From Trebonia sp963836195 (GTDB lineage: Bacteria; Actinomycetota; Actinomycetes; Streptosporangiales; Streptosporangiaceae): DNA of 64,000 bases. The position numbers and the translations under genes are program-made. The notes under the pieces were generated by a model. It was not told the DNA's origin. It saw nothing but the letters and a program-made list of their open reading frames with translations, and ran no database searches. Shown here one piece after another: positions 16,650 through 26,618 of the stretch. The stretch's first letter is position 1. Every line of letters begins with the position of its first letter. Location of the stretch: the NCBI GenBank assembly GCA_963836195.1, contig CAWIIX010000030.1:744001-808000 (forward strand), read 5' to 3'.

Positions 16650-18410
16650 CTACGCCTCCGCGTCGGACGGCGTCAGAGCTAGTTCCGGCTTACCGCCGCG
16701 CAGCCACGACACGGCCGCGCCGATCAGCGCCATCAGCGCGGCGGCGATGAAGACGATCATCAGGCCGTGGTGGAACGGGCCGGAGATCAGCGTGGGGAAG
16801 AAGGTCCGCCCGGTCAGCGTGGCGACGTTCTTGGCCGGCAGCGTGCGCAGCAGGCCGGTCGGCGCGAGCAGGTTCTGCACCGGGTTGTAGCCGAGCATGG
16901 CGGAGAAGACGGTGGAGACCGGGGGCAGGTGCGCGATCTTCACCGCCTGCGCCAGCGGCACCCCCTGCGCGGTGAGCCCGGCCGTGAGCGTCTTCGGCAG
17001 CGTGTTGGCCAGCCCGGCGATCAGCAGCGAGAAGAAGATGCCGATCGACAGCGACATGCCGGAGTTCTGGAAGGTGGACCGCATGCCGGACGCCGCGCCG
17101 CGGTGGTGGGCCGGGACCGACGACATGATCGCGGCGGTGTTGGGCGAGGCGAACAGGCCCGAGCCGATGCCGTTGCCGAAGATCAGCAGCGCGAACACCC
17201 AGTAGGAGAAGTCGATCGGCAGCAGCATCAGGCCGGTGAAGCAGGCCGCCGCGACCAGCAGCCCGCCGGTGGCGAACGGGCGGGCGCCGTACCGGTCGGA
17301 CAGGATGCCCGACAGCGGCCCGGCGATCAGGAACCCGGCCGTGAGCGGCAGCATGTAGATGCCCGCCCACAGCGGGGTGACGGTGAAGTCGTAGCCGTGC
17401 AGCGGCAGCCAGATGCCGGCCAGCCAGATCACCAGCATGAACTGCAGGCCGCCGCGGGCGATCGCGCCGAGCAGGGAGGCGATGTTGCCGGCCGCGAACG
17501 CGCGGATGCGGAACAGCGACAGCCGGAACATCGGGTCCTTGACCCGGGTCTCGATGAAGCAGAACAGCACCAGCAGCGCGACGCCGAGGATCAGCCCGCC
17601 GAACACCATCGGGTTGGCCCAGCCGGTCGGGTCGCTGCCGTACGGGCGGATGCCGAAGGTGATCGAGGTGAGCAGCACGCCGGCGCCCGCCGCGAACGTG
17701 AGGTTGCCGAGCCAGTCGATCCGCGCCTTGCGGGTGGTGGCGATCTCCCGCAGCGACTTGTACGCCCAGACGGTGCCGAACAGCCCGAACGGCACGTTGA
17801 TCCAGAACACCGCCCGCCAGTCAAAGGCCGACAGCAGGCCGCCAAGCAGCAGGCCGACGAACTGGCCGGAGATGCCCGCCACCTGGTTGATGCCGAGCGC
17901 CATGCCGCGCTGGCCGGGCGGGAACGCGTCGGTCAGGATCGCGGCCGAGTTGGACATCAGCATCGCGCCGCCGAAGGCCTGCACGAACCGCCACCCGATC
18001 AGCCACAGCGCGCCGTGCGCCCCGACCAGCGGGTCGAGCGAGAGCGCGACCGAGGCGGCGGTGAACACCACGAAGCCGAGGTTGTAGATCTTGACCCGGC
18101 CGAACATGTCGCCCAGCCGCCCGAGGCTGACCACCAGGACCGACTGCACCAGCAGGTAGCCCATGATCATCCACAGCAGGTAGGTCACGTTGCCGGGGGT
18201 GAGCGGGTTGAGGCCGATGCCGCGGAAGATGGCCGGCATCGACACGATGACGATCGACGCGTCGATCGTCGCCATCGTCATCGCCAGGGTGGTGTTGGAC
18301 AGCGCCACCCACTTGTACGCCCGGTTACCGGCGGCGCTGCCGCGGCCTCGCCCGCTCTGCTTGCCCTGATCGCTCTGCTTGCCTGCCGCGTTCGCGCTCG
18401 TCGTAGCCAC
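16650..18410 (-). CDS. DHA2-type MFS exporter (second)
   Basis: A 586-residue exporter with about 14 helices. The first helix has the family motif A-T-I-D-A-S-I-V-I-V-S-M-P, motif A is G-R-L-G-D-M-F-G-R, and a large outer loop precedes the last helix. It is only distantly like the exporter at 14746, so the two are not a recent duplication. GTG 18410 was chosen because the upstream TTG at 18446 would add 12 residues without a ribosome site. A Lys/Gln/Gly-rich cytoplasmic start precedes helix 1. Substrate unknown. Confidence 0.85.
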   Translation of the reverse strand: MATTSANAAGKQSDQGKQSGRGRGSAAGNRAYKWVALSNTTLAMTMATIDASIVIVSMPAIFRGIGLNPLTPGNVTYLLWMIMGYLLVQSVLVVSLGRLGDMFGRVKIYNLGFVVFTAASVALSLDPLVGAHGALWLIGWRFVQAFGGAMLMSNSAAILTDAFPPGQRGMALGINQVAGISGQFVGLLLGGLLSAFDWRAVFWINVPFGLFGTVWAYKSLREIATTRKARIDWLGNLTFAAGAGVLLTSITFGIRPYGSDPTGWANPMVFGGLILGVALLVLFCFIETRVKDPMFRLSLFRIRAFAAGNIASLLGAIARGGLQFMLVIWLAGIWLPLHGYDFTVTPLWAGIYMLPLTAGFLIAGPLSGILSDRYGARPFATGGLLVAAACFTGLMLLPIDFSYWVFALLIFGNGIGSGLFASPNTAAIMSSVPAHHRGAASGMRSTFQNSGMSLSIGIFFSLLIAGLANTLPKTLTAGLTAQGVPLAQAVKIAHLPPVSTVFSAMLGYNPVQNLLAPTGLLRTLPAKNVATLTGRTFFPTLISGPFHHGLMIVFIAAALMALIGAAVSWLRGGKPELALTPSDAEA

Positions 18411-18473
18411 GTCTACCAAGACTAGCTGATACTTGTCTAATGGCAACTATTATGCGCGCTAACGATATTGCCA

Positions 18474-19934
18474 CTACCTGAGGACGGGCAGGAAGACCGA
18501 TTTCGAGGTGAGGTACGGGTCCATGCCCTCGGGACCGTAGGCGCTGCCGGTGCCGCTCGAGCCGCGGCCGCCCCAGGGCGAGCCGAGGTCCGGCTCGTAC
18601 AGGTTGATGCCGAACGTGCCGACCCGGGCCTGCCTGGCGATGTCGAGGCCGCGCTGCTCGTCGCCGGTCCACACGGTCGCGGCGAGCCCGAACCCGGCGT
18701 TGGCGAACCTGACCGCCTCCGCCTGGTCCTTGTACTTGATCATGGTGGCGACCGGGCCGCAGATCTCCTCCTTGGCGATCGCCATCTCCGGGGTCACGTC
18801 GGTGAGCACGGTCGGCTCGTAGAAGTAGCCGCGGACCGGTGAGGCCGGGCGGCGCGCGCCCGTCACCACCCGCGCGCCCTCGCCGACGCTGGAGCGGACG
18901 CGCAGCTCGACGTCGGCGCGGCGACGGGCCGAGGCCAGCGGCCCCATCGTGGTGTCCTCGCTCAGCGGGTCGCCGACGTGCAGTTCGGCCGCCTGCCCGG
19001 CTAGCGCGTCGACCAGGTCGTCGTAGCGCTGCTCGGGGACCAGCACCCGGGACATCGCGAAGCAGGTCTGGCCGGAGTTGCCGAAGATCAGCCGGCCGAG
19101 CGCGTTGCCGGTCTGGTCGAGATCGGCGTCGTCGAGGACGATCGCGGTCGACTGGCCGCCGAGCTCGATGTAGGCCGGCTTGAGCTCCGCCCCGCAGATG
19201 GAGGCGATCCACCGGCCCTGCTTGGTCGGACCGGAGAAGGACACGGTGTCCACCCCCGGGTGCCGGGCGAGCGCCCCGGCCGTCTGGTGGGTGCCGGTGA
19301 CGAGGTTGAACACGCCGGGCGGGAAGTCGGCCGCCTCGAACGCCTCGGCCAGGATGAACGCGGACAGCGAGGTGGCGGCGGCGGGCTTGAGGACGATCGT
19401 GCAGCCGGCCGCCAGGGCCGGGGCGAGCTGGCTGAACGCCAGCATGATGGGGTAGTTCCAGCTGGTGATCACCGCGGCCACGCCGGCCGGCTCGCGCCTG
19501 ATCACGGTCCGGCCCGAGAAGGAGACCGCCGTCCTGGTCTCCTCGGTGTCCATCGCGCGGGCGAGGTTGGCGTAGTAGCGCAGGATCGCGCACGGCGCGG
19601 CGGCGTTGTGCCGCCTGGACACGCCGATCGGCATCCCCATCTCGGCCGTCACCAGCCGGGCGGCCTCCTCGGCGCGCGCCTCGAGGGCCGCCGCCAGGCG
19701 GTCGAGCGCGGCCGCCCGCACCGATGGGGCGCAGCTGGCCCAGCTGCCGTCGTCGAACGCCCGGCGAGCGGACCCGACCGCCTTGTCGACGTCCGCGCCG
19801 ACCGCGGCCGGGACCGCGCCGACGACTTCCTCGGTGGCCGGATTGATGATCGTGAGCACGTCCGGGGAGGCGGAGCAGACCAGGCGGCCGCCTGCGTAGA
19901 TGTCGCGGTACTCAAGCAACGCGGGCCCCTTCAC
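18474..19934 (-). CDS. NAD-dependent aldehyde dehydrogenase
   Basis: A 486-residue ALDH-superfamily enzyme that oxidises aldehydes to acids. Catalytic residues are all visible: N160 (T-S-W-N), K183 (V-L-K-P), E257 (I-E-L-G-G-Q) and the nucleophile C291 (N-S-G-Q-T-C). It is divergent from the PucR regulator across 270 bases, and downstream of it lies an exporter. Actinomycete enzymes of this kind often work beside mycofactocin-dependent alcohol dehydrogenases, and both occur in this window, but they are 15 kb apart, so the link is an inference. Confidence 0.88.
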   Translation of the reverse strand: MKGPALLEYRDIYAGGRLVCSASPDVLTIINPATEEVVGAVPAAVGADVDKAVGSARRAFDDGSWASCAPSVRAAALDRLAAALEARAEEAARLVTAEMGMPIGVSRRHNAAAPCAILRYYANLARAMDTEETRTAVSFSGRTVIRREPAGVAAVITSWNYPIMLAFSQLAPALAAGCTIVLKPAAATSLSAFILAEAFEAADFPPGVFNLVTGTHQTAGALARHPGVDTVSFSGPTKQGRWIASICGAELKPAYIELGGQSTAIVLDDADLDQTGNALGRLIFGNSGQTCFAMSRVLVPEQRYDDLVDALAGQAAELHVGDPLSEDTTMGPLASARRRADVELRVRSSVGEGARVVTGARRPASPVRGYFYEPTVLTDVTPEMAIAKEEICGPVATMIKYKDQAEAVRFANAGFGLAATVWTGDEQRGLDIARQARVGTFGINLYEPDLGSPWGGRGSSGTGSAYGPEGMDPYLTSKSVFLPVLR

Positions 19935-20210
19935 AAAGGTTGAGGTGCCTGCATTATTTGCGCGCTTGATCAGGGGTTGTCAAGTACTCGTAACATAACG
20001 TCCGGCCTGGGCGGTTTCGAAAATTTCGGCCGTCGTCGTGGCCGGCACCACATCCGGGCCGCTCGGAGGCTGTGCACCGGCACAGCGGCGGCGAAACCCG
20101 GATGCCCAGATCGTTGTGGGGTGTTTGCACGGGCCGGAAACCATGGTAAAGATCCTTTTGTGGACTTCCACAAACGAACTGATAGATGAAGGTCGTATAG
20201 TTCAGTGATC
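19935..20210. promoter_or_regulatory. Divergent promoter region with perfect dyad
   Basis: The gap between the aldehyde dehydrogenase and the PucR regulator. At 20157-20174 it has the perfect dyad TTTGTGGA-CT-TCCACAAA. TATAGT at 20196-20201 is a good -10 element whose start point would fall at or next to the ATG at 20211, so the PucR transcript is probably leaderless. The dyad overlaps the expected -35 region and is a strong candidate operator for autoregulation or for the divergent gene. Confidence 0.6.
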
Positions 20211-21545
20211 ATGCCGGACACGACACCGGCCGCTAGCCGGCTCAATGTTGCGCCGACGCCTCGGGAGAGCCCGCGGGACGTCGTCGATCGAGAGAACTCT
20301 GTGCTGCGGGAGCTGGTGACCGTTTACCGGCACCTCTCCGGCCTCGCCATGCAGGACGCCGACCTGGCCGGGGTGGTCCAGCTCATCTCCGAGCGGGCGA
20401 CCGCCACCGTGGCGGTGGTCAGCCAGCTGATGGACGTGCAGACCGCGGCCTCGCCCGGCCTGCCCCCGGAGAAGGCGGCCGCCCTGGTCAGGGAGCACGT
20501 CGTGCACCCGCGGCTCGGGCAGGTGCTGCGCGCCTCGCGGCTCTCCCAGCGGGCGCTGCGGCTGCCGAACGTCGGCGGGGTCCCGGCCATCATCGTCGCG
20601 CCGATCCTGGTCGGCGACGAGGTGCCGTCCTACCTGATCACGCTCGACCCGGCCGAGGAGTCGTTCGGCGAGGACATGTCGCTGCTGGTGACCGAGCACG
20701 CCGCGACGATCTGCGGTGTCATCCTGGGCCGGGAGCGGGTGGTCGCCGCGGCCGCCCGCCGGGTCCGCGACGACCTGGTCGAGGGGCTGCTGCTCGGCCG
20801 GGGCAGGGACGCCGCCGACGCCGCCCGGTGGGCCGCGCACCTCGGCTACGATCCGGCCCGCGCGCACAACGTGGCCGCGATCGCGTTCGAGCTGCCGCCG
20901 GCCAGGGCGGCCGACGCCGAGCCGCTCCGCCAGCGGATCAGGGAGTCGATCGAGCACTTCGTGACCACGCGGGCGCCGGAGGCGATCGTCTCCGCCCGCG
21001 AGGCCGAGGTCGTCGTGGTGGCGGCGTCGACGCCCGACCCGCGCAAACTCGGCCAGGCCTGCCTGGCGCGGCTGGCCGAGCTGTTCCCCGGCGCGCGGGT
21101 GGTCATCGGCATCGGCGGTCCGTGCAAGGACCCGGAGGAGATCGCCCGCTCCTACGACCAGGCGCACCGCACCACGCAGACGCTGTGGCGGCTCGGCCGG
21201 ACGGGCGGCGTGGCCGCCTTCGAGGACCTGGGCATCCACCGGCTGCTGCTGCAGGTGCCGGATCTGGGCGAGCTGCGGTCATTCGCCGCCGAAGTGCTGG
21301 GTAAGCTCAGCGAGCACGAGCACGAGCACAAGTCCGAGTACCTGTCCACCCTGGCCTGCTACTTCCGGGAGAACAACAGCCCGCAACGAGCGTCGCGGCT
21401 GCTGCACGTCCACCCCAACACGGTGGCGTACCGGATCAAGCGGATCGAGGAGATCACCGGCCTGCGGCTGGACAATTACCGGGACCGGCTCATCGCGCAG
21501 GTGGCGCTCGAGATCCTCGACGCGCTGCCGGAGGCTACATCGTGA
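20211..21545 (+). CDS. PucR-family transcriptional regulator
   Basis: A 444-residue regulator. The N-terminal half looks like a GAF-type sensor (residues 25-180), the middle is the GGDEF-like region found in this family, and the C-terminus is the PucR helix-turn-helix (ASRLLHVHPNTVAYRIKR followed by I-E-E-I-T-G-L). Family members answer to purines, amino acids or other nitrogen compounds. ATG 20211 was preferred over the GTG six bases upstream because of the close -10 element. It is followed after 32 nt by a methionine-pathway gene on the same strand. Confidence 0.85.
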   Translation: MPDTTPAASRLNVAPTPRESPRDVVDRENSVLRELVTVYRHLSGLAMQDADLAGVVQLISERATATVAVVSQLMDVQTAASPGLPPEKAAALVREHVVHPRLGQVLRASRLSQRALRLPNVGGVPAIIVAPILVGDEVPSYLITLDPAEESFGEDMSLLVTEHAATICGVILGRERVVAAAARRVRDDLVEGLLLGRGRDAADAARWAAHLGYDPARAHNVAAIAFELPPARAADAEPLRQRIRESIEHFVTTRAPEAIVSAREAEVVVVAASTPDPRKLGQACLARLAELFPGARVVIGIGGPCKDPEEIARSYDQAHRTTQTLWRLGRTGGVAAFEDLGIHRLLLQVPDLGELRSFAAEVLGKLSEHEHEHKSEYLSTLACYFRENNSPQRASRLLHVHPNTVAYRIKRIEEITGLRLDNYRDRLIAQVALEILDALPEATS

Positions 21546-21577
21546 GCGCGCAGGGGCGCCCGGGGGAGGAGACACCG

Positions 21578-23465
21578 ATGAGCGGCCCGACGGTCGGTCG
21601 TCCGACGGCGGCGCAATTGCTGTCAGGTCAGCGAGTGCTGGTCTGCGATGGTGCGATGGGCACCATGCTGCACGCGGCCGGCGCCGCGCTCGACCGGTCC
21701 CTGCCCGAGCTGAACCTGTCCGACCCCGGCCTGGTGGCCACCATCCACGACAGCTACCTGTCGGCGGGCGCGGACATCATCCAGGCCAACACGTTCGGCG
21801 CCAACGGGCTCTGGCTGGCCGACCACGGCTTCCCTGACAAGGTCGCGGAGATCAACCGGGCCGGGGTGCGGCTGGCCCGCGCCGCCGCCGACCGGTCCGG
21901 CCGTCAGGTGCTGGTGGCCGGGTCGGTCTCGCCCGCGGTGACCGCGCTGCAGCGCCGCCGGGTCGGCGCGGACGAGCGGATGGAGGTGATCAGGGAGCAG
22001 ATCCTCGCGCTCGTCGCCGACGGCGCGGCCGACCTGCTGATCCTGGAGACCTTCGGCTACCTGGACGAGCTGGTCGAGGCGGTCTCGGTCGCCGCCTCGG
22101 TGACCGATCTGCCGCTGATCGCGCAGGCGACGTTCGCCGACGACGCGCACACCCTCGGCGGCGAGACGCCGCGCGAGGTCGCCACCGTCCTATCCGGCCT
22201 GCCGGTGACGATGATCGGCACCAACTGCACGGTCGGCCCGCAGCGAATGCTGGCGGTGGCCGAGGACCTGGTCCGGTACTCGGCGGTGCCGGTCAGCGCG
22301 CAGCCGAACGCCGGCCAGCCGCGCCGCACCGGGCCGCGCTCGTTCGAGTTCGCGATCGACGGCGGCTACTTCTCCCGTTACCTGGCCCGGTTCGCCGACG
22401 CCGGGGTCACCCTGGTCGGCGGCTGCTGCGGCACCACCCCGACCCACATCAGGGCGGTCGCGGACACGCTGCGCGCGTCGGGCGCGTCGGCCGCGACCAA
22501 GCTGCGGGCGACGGAACGGGCCGCCGACGGCGGGGTCGCCGTCGCCGAGCCGGCCGCCGTCGTCTCCGCTCCCGGTCAGGCGGCGGGCGGGCTGGCGGAG
22601 CAGCTCGCCTCGCGGCGGTTCGTGGTGGCGGCCGCGCTCACCCCGCCCGCGGGCGGCTGGGCGGGCGACACCGAGCGGGCCGCGGCCGAGCTCGCCGACC
22701 AGGGCATCGGGCTGGTCCTGGTCGAGCCGCGGGACACGGTCCGAACCCACCTGGACTCGCTCAGCATGGCCCTCCAGCTCCAGCAGCGGGTCGGCGTCGA
22801 GACCATCGCCACGGTCACCACCTGGGACAAGACGATCATGTCGCTGCAGGCGGACCTGCTCGGCGCGCACGCGCTCGGCATCCGCTCGGTGGTGTGCACC
22901 ACCGGCTCGCCGCCGGTGTTCGGCGACTACCCGGCGGTCGACGGCACCTGGGAGGTGGACTCGGTCGGGCTGACCGGGCTGCTGGCCGGGCTCAACGCCG
23001 GGCGCGACTCCAACGGCCTGGCGCTGACGTCGCGGATGTCGTTCTGCATCGGCGCTCAGGGTCAACCCGGGCGCGCGCGACATCGAGGCCGAGCTCGCGC
23101 GGGCGCACGCGAAGATCCGGGCGGGCGCCCAGTACCTGGTCAGCCGGCCGGTCCACGACCTCGACGCGCTCACCCGGGTGGTCGAGGCGCTGGAGGGCAC
23201 CGGCGTGCCGCTGCTGCTGTCGGTCGCCCCGCTGACCTCGTTCGAGGAGGCCGACTACCTCGCCCACGAGGTGCCGGGGGTGACGATCCCGGCCGCCACG
23301 CTCGAGGCGATGGAGCGGGCCGGGCGCAGCGGCGGCCGGGCGGTCGGCCTCGAGCTGGCGGCCACCGTCCTGGCCAAGGCCCGCCCGCTGGTGAGCGGCG
23401 TGATCCTGGCCGCCCCGGGCGACGACCCGGCCGCGCTCGGGCCGCTGCTCGAGGCCCTCGCCTGA
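21578..23465 (+). CDS. Bifunctional homocysteine S-methyltransferase / methylenetetrahydrofolate reductase (frameshifted)
   Basis: A fusion of about 628 residues. Residues 1-300 are a homocysteine methyltransferase barrel (V-L-V-C-D-G-A-M-G-T-M, zinc ligands in G-T-N-C and GGCCGTTPTH). After an Ala-rich linker, residues 345-628 are a MetF-like barrel (FVVAAALTPPAGG). Such fusions, as in Bacillus YitJ, make methylTHF and pass the methyl to homocysteine. The frame breaks near 23058: G-A-Q, one surplus G, then V-N-P-G-A-R-D-I-E; length is 3n+1. ATG 21578 follows a strong GGGGGAGGAG site; no other start is as good. Confidence 0.8.
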
Positions 23466-23592
23466 GCGTGGTGGTTGTGGCGGCGCGGTCCCGCGTTTCG
23501 ATGACCGTGCGACCTGGGCATGCCCAGGTCGCACGGGACGCGCTCTGCCAACGTTCAGGTTCGTACACATAAGTCGGTATGTGCGGGTAAAA

Positions 23593-25164
23593 ATGACGCC
23601 TGTGGACTCAACCAGCCGCCGCGCTTTTCTCGCCCTGGCCGCCGCCGGCATGGCCGGCGCCGTCTCGGCCTGCAGCGGCGTCGTGCGCTCGGTGGCCCCG
23701 CGGTCGGTCGCCGAGCGGGCCCGGCCGTGGCGCGCGCCGGTCACCACCGTCTCCGAGAACGCGCGGCCGGGCACCAAGGGGTGGGTGATCCACCACCTCG
23801 GCGCCGACGACGAGATTATGGGCTACGCGGGCAGCGCCAGCGTGGCCCCGGGCGAGCGGTTCCCGCTCTACGTGTCCACGACGGCGGACCAGTTCCAGGT
23901 GACCGCCTACCGGATCGGCTGGTACCAGGGGCTCGGCGGCCGCGAGGTCTGGCGGTCGCCGGCGATCCGGGGCGCGGCCCAGGGCGCGGCCCGGGTCTCT
24001 TCCGGCACCAACACCGTCTCGACCGACTGGGACCCGCTGCTCGAGGTCCCCACCGACGACTGGCCGCCCGGCGCCTACCTGCTGAAGCTCAGCGCCGCCA
24101 GCGGCGGGCAGCGGTACGTTCCGATGACGGTCAGGTCGCCGTCGTGCGCGGGGAAGGTCGTACTCAAGTCCTGCGTGCAGACCTGGCAGGCGTACAACAT
24201 GTGGGGCGGCCACGACCTCTACAAGGACGCGGCCGGCAGCTACGACAACCGTTCCCTGGTGGTCAGCCTGGACCGCCCGTACGACCTCAACGGCGCCGAC
24301 ATGTTCCTCACCTACGAGCGGAACGCGATCAAGCTGGCCGAGTACCTCGGCCTTGACCTGGCCTACGTGACCGGCATGGACATCGACGCCGACCCGCGGC
24401 TGCTCGACGGGGCGAGCGCGCTGGTCTCGATGGGCCACGACGAGTACTGGACCCCGGCCGAGCGCGCCAACGTCACCGCCGCCAGGGACAGCGGCGTCAA
24501 CCTGGCCTTCCTCGGCGCGAACGCGATGTTCCGCCGCACCCGGCTGCAGTCGAGCGCGCTCGGGGCCGCGCGCGAGGTGGTCTGCTACAAGTCCGACTAC
24601 GCGCGGGACCCGCTGTACGGCGTGCACAGCTCGCTCGTCACCAGCGACTGGCGCGACGCCCCCGACCCCGACCCGGAGTCCTCGCTGATCGGCATGAGCT
24701 ACGAGGGGTACCCGGTCAACGCGGCCTACGTCGTCGCCTCGCCGCGCAGCTGGGTGTTCGCGGGCACCGGGGTGTCGTCCGGCGACGCGTTCCCGAACCT
24801 GGTCGGGGTCGAGTATGACCGGGTCGACCCCGGCTACCCGGTCCAGCGCCCGATCGAGGTGCTCTCGCACTCCCCGCTGACCTGCAACGGCGCCGCCAGC
24901 TACGGCGACTCGGCCTACTACACCCACCCCGGCGGGGCCGGCGTCTTCAACTGCGGCACCATGCGCTGGGTGGAGGCGCTCTACGGCGACGAGCCGCACG
25001 GCATCGGCGGCGCGACCCCCGGCTTCGTCCGCACGGTCACCAGCAACGTGCTGCGCGCCTTCGCCGAGGGCCCGGCCGCCGCCAAGTACCCCGCGCACGA
25101 CAACCTGGCGGCGATGAACGAGCACGTCGGCTCGCCGGTCGGCGCCCCGCAGAACCTCCAGTAA
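23593..25164 (+). CDS. Secreted N,N-dimethylformamidase beta subunit-like protein
   Basis: A 523-residue protein with a twin-arginine signal (TSRRAFLALAAAGMAG) and a lipobox-like S-A-C-S, so it is probably exported folded and perhaps lipid-anchored. The rest matches the pattern of the large-subunit C-terminal domain of N,N-dimethylformamidase, which also occurs in many secreted actinomycete proteins of unknown substrate: GWYQGLGGREV, a W-Q-A-Y-N-M-W-G-G segment and an S-M-G-H-D-E-Y-W motif with likely metal ligands. ATG 23593 places the Tat motif 9 residues in; the earlier GTG has no ribosome site. Confidence 0.7.
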   Translation: MTPVDSTSRRAFLALAAAGMAGAVSACSGVVRSVAPRSVAERARPWRAPVTTVSENARPGTKGWVIHHLGADDEIMGYAGSASVAPGERFPLYVSTTADQFQVTAYRIGWYQGLGGREVWRSPAIRGAAQGAARVSSGTNTVSTDWDPLLEVPTDDWPPGAYLLKLSAASGGQRYVPMTVRSPSCAGKVVLKSCVQTWQAYNMWGGHDLYKDAAGSYDNRSLVVSLDRPYDLNGADMFLTYERNAIKLAEYLGLDLAYVTGMDIDADPRLLDGASALVSMGHDEYWTPAERANVTAARDSGVNLAFLGANAMFRRTRLQSSALGAAREVVCYKSDYARDPLYGVHSSLVTSDWRDAPDPDPESSLIGMSYEGYPVNAAYVVASPRSWVFAGTGVSSGDAFPNLVGVEYDRVDPGYPVQRPIEVLSHSPLTCNGAASYGDSAYYTHPGGAGVFNCGTMRWVEALYGDEPHGIGGATPGFVRTVTSNVLRAFAEGPAAAKYPAHDNLAAMNEHVGSPVGAPQNLQ

Positions 25165-25167
25165 ACC

Positions 25168-25183
25168 GATAACAGCAAGAAGT
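25168..25183 (+). repeat. Dispersed repeat A, copy 2
   Basis: GATAACAGCAAGAAGT, three bases after the stop of the preceding gene. One mismatch from the consensus at its last base. Confidence 0.75.
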
Positions 25184-25286
25184 ACAGTCCGCCGAAAGTG
25201 ACAAATCACCTCGGGTGTACAGTTGGTAACTCAATGTGCGCATAAGCCCATGCGACACGCTGATCCGGAGGAATCCGAGGTGCCAC

Positions 25287-25805
25287 ATGAGTTCTCCCGA
25301 AAACCCGCACGGTTACCAGCAGGCCGGCGGCTACCAGCAGACCGGTTACCAGCAAGGCGGTTATCAGCAGGGCGGTTACCAGCAGGGCGGCTACCAGCAG
25401 TCCGGCGGCTACGGTGGCGGCCCCCGGCCGACGTCCTACCTGCAGGGCGCCCCGGTCGGCTTCGCCGACGCCGTCCGCGGCGCGTTCGCGCATCCGCTCA
25501 CCCTCCGCGGCCGGGCCTCCAGGTCCGCGTTCTGGTGGTTCCAGCTGCTCGCGGTCATCGCCTACGCGGTCGTGAGCGTGATCTCCGACCGCTCGACGGT
25601 AGCCGGGATCATCCTCGACATCATCATCGGCGTCCCGATCCTGGTGACCAACATCGCGCTGGCGGTCCGGCGGCTGCACGACTCCGACCACACCGGCTGG
25701 TGGTGGTGGATCTGCTTCGTGCCGCTGGTCGGCTGGATCGTCAGCATCGTCTTCTACCTGCTCCCGAGCACGCCCGGCCCCAACCGCTACTCCACCGCCC
25801 GCTAG
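25287..25805 (+). CDS. DUF805 membrane protein with GGYQQ repeats
   Basis: A 172-residue protein. The first 45 residues are a low-complexity cytoplasmic segment with six or seven G-Y-Q-Q units. The rest is DUF805: about three membrane helices (LAVIAYAVVSVI; ILDIIIGVPILVTNIAL; WWWWICFVPLVGWIVSIVF) with the signature R-R-L-H-D-S-D-H-T-G-W. The domain is known in small membrane proteins of unknown role. ATG 25287 follows GGAGG and GAGG sites. Confidence 0.85.
   Translation: MSSPENPHGYQQAGGYQQTGYQQGGYQQGGYQQGGYQQSGGYGGGPRPTSYLQGAPVGFADAVRGAFAHPLTLRGRASRSAFWWFQLLAVIAYAVVSVISDRSTVAGIILDIIIGVPILVTNIALAVRRLHDSDHTGWWWWICFVPLVGWIVSIVFYLLPSTPGPNRYSTAR
25316..25405 (+). repeat. Tandem coding repeat, 15-bp unit encoding GGYQQ
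   Basis: Unit of about 15 bp (GGCGGTTACCAGCAG with variants), roughly six copies, within the start of the DUF805 gene. Third-position differences between copies show that it is not a very recent expansion. Confidence 0.75.
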
Positions 25806-25839
25806 GGCGCAGGCCGCCGGCGGCGCCGCGCCGGGTCCG

Positions 25840-26595
25840 TCACTGCATCGACGCCAGCAGCCCGTCCACGTTCCGGCTGAGGTCGGCCACGAGCAGGGAG
25901 AGCAACTGCTCGCCCTCGGCGGCGGACGCGCCCGCCGGGTCGCCGAGGACGCCGTTGGGGCTGACCTGCCTCACCCCGTGCGCGCTGAGCTCGGACAGGA
26001 TCTCGGCCAGCGGGCGGGTGTCGCCTGCCGCGGCGGCGTCGAGCCGCACGTCGCCCGGGGCGAGCGCCAGCATCATCGAGGTCTCCACCCGGCCCGCGTG
26101 CGCGTCCGGCGTCAGCCCGTCCCCGGTCGTCGGCAGGCCGGGGCGCAGCCCGGCGTGCCAGGCATCGCTCCGGCGTCCCTCGCGCCGCAACTGGCGGACC
26201 GCGTCGCGGATCGCGGTGACGTTGCCGCCGTGGCCGTTGACGAGGAGCATCGCCGGCCAGTGGAGGGAGGCGTGACGGCCGAGTTCCACCAGCAGAGTCG
26301 ACAAAGCGACACTGCCGATGGACAGCGTGCCCGGGAAGTCGGCGTGCTCGCCGCTCGCGCCGATCGCGATCGGCGGCGCCAGCCCCACCCCGGACCGCCC
26401 CGCGCACGCCCGGCGCGCGACCGCCGCCGCGATCCGCGTGTCGGTGTCGAGCGGGAGATGAGCCCCGTGCTGCTCAAGCGACCCGATCGGCACCACCAGC
26501 AGACGGCGCGGCCCGGCCTCGACCTCGGGCCAGTGCGCGCTGCTCAGTGAGAACCCGGCGTCCGGTGGCCCCGATCGAAACGGACACCCGCCCAT
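25840..26595 (-). CDS. mftE: Mycofactocin precursor peptidase MftE (creatininase family)
   Basis: A 251-residue creatininase-fold metalloprotease. The metal ligands are visible: E41 and H43 (SLEQHGAHLP), D52, H122 (NGHGGN) and E171 (HAGRVETS). In the mycofactocin pathway MftE cuts the modified MftA to free the crosslinked Val-Tyr product. Assignment rests on the family plus position beside mftR, mftA, mftB and mftC. It is unusual that it lies on the opposite strand from mftABC, since mft genes are mostly co-directional. ATG 26595 keeps M-G-G-C-P; a later start is possible since the first 17 residues are poorly conserved. Confidence 0.85.
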   Translation of the reverse strand: MGGCPFRSGPPDAGFSLSSAHWPEVEAGPRRLLVVPIGSLEQHGAHLPLDTDTRIAAAVARRACAGRSGVGLAPPIAIGASGEHADFPGTLSIGSVALSTLLVELGRHASLHWPAMLLVNGHGGNVTAIRDAVRQLRREGRRSDAWHAGLRPGLPTTGDGLTPDAHAGRVETSMMLALAPGDVRLDAAAAGDTRPLAEILSELSAHGVRQVSPNGVLGDPAGASAAEGEQLLSLLVADLSRNVDGLLASMQ

Positions 26596-26618
26596 GCTAC
26601 GACCCGGCCGGCCGGCCG

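Noticed and set aside
16767..18425. Plus-strand frame of about 550 codons opposite the second exporter
   Set aside because: Arg/Gln/His-rich translation without motifs; a shadow of the exporter on the other strand.
25316..25405. Possible CRISPR-like array
   Set aside because: The repeat is a 15-bp coding unit without spacers, inside the DUF805 gene.
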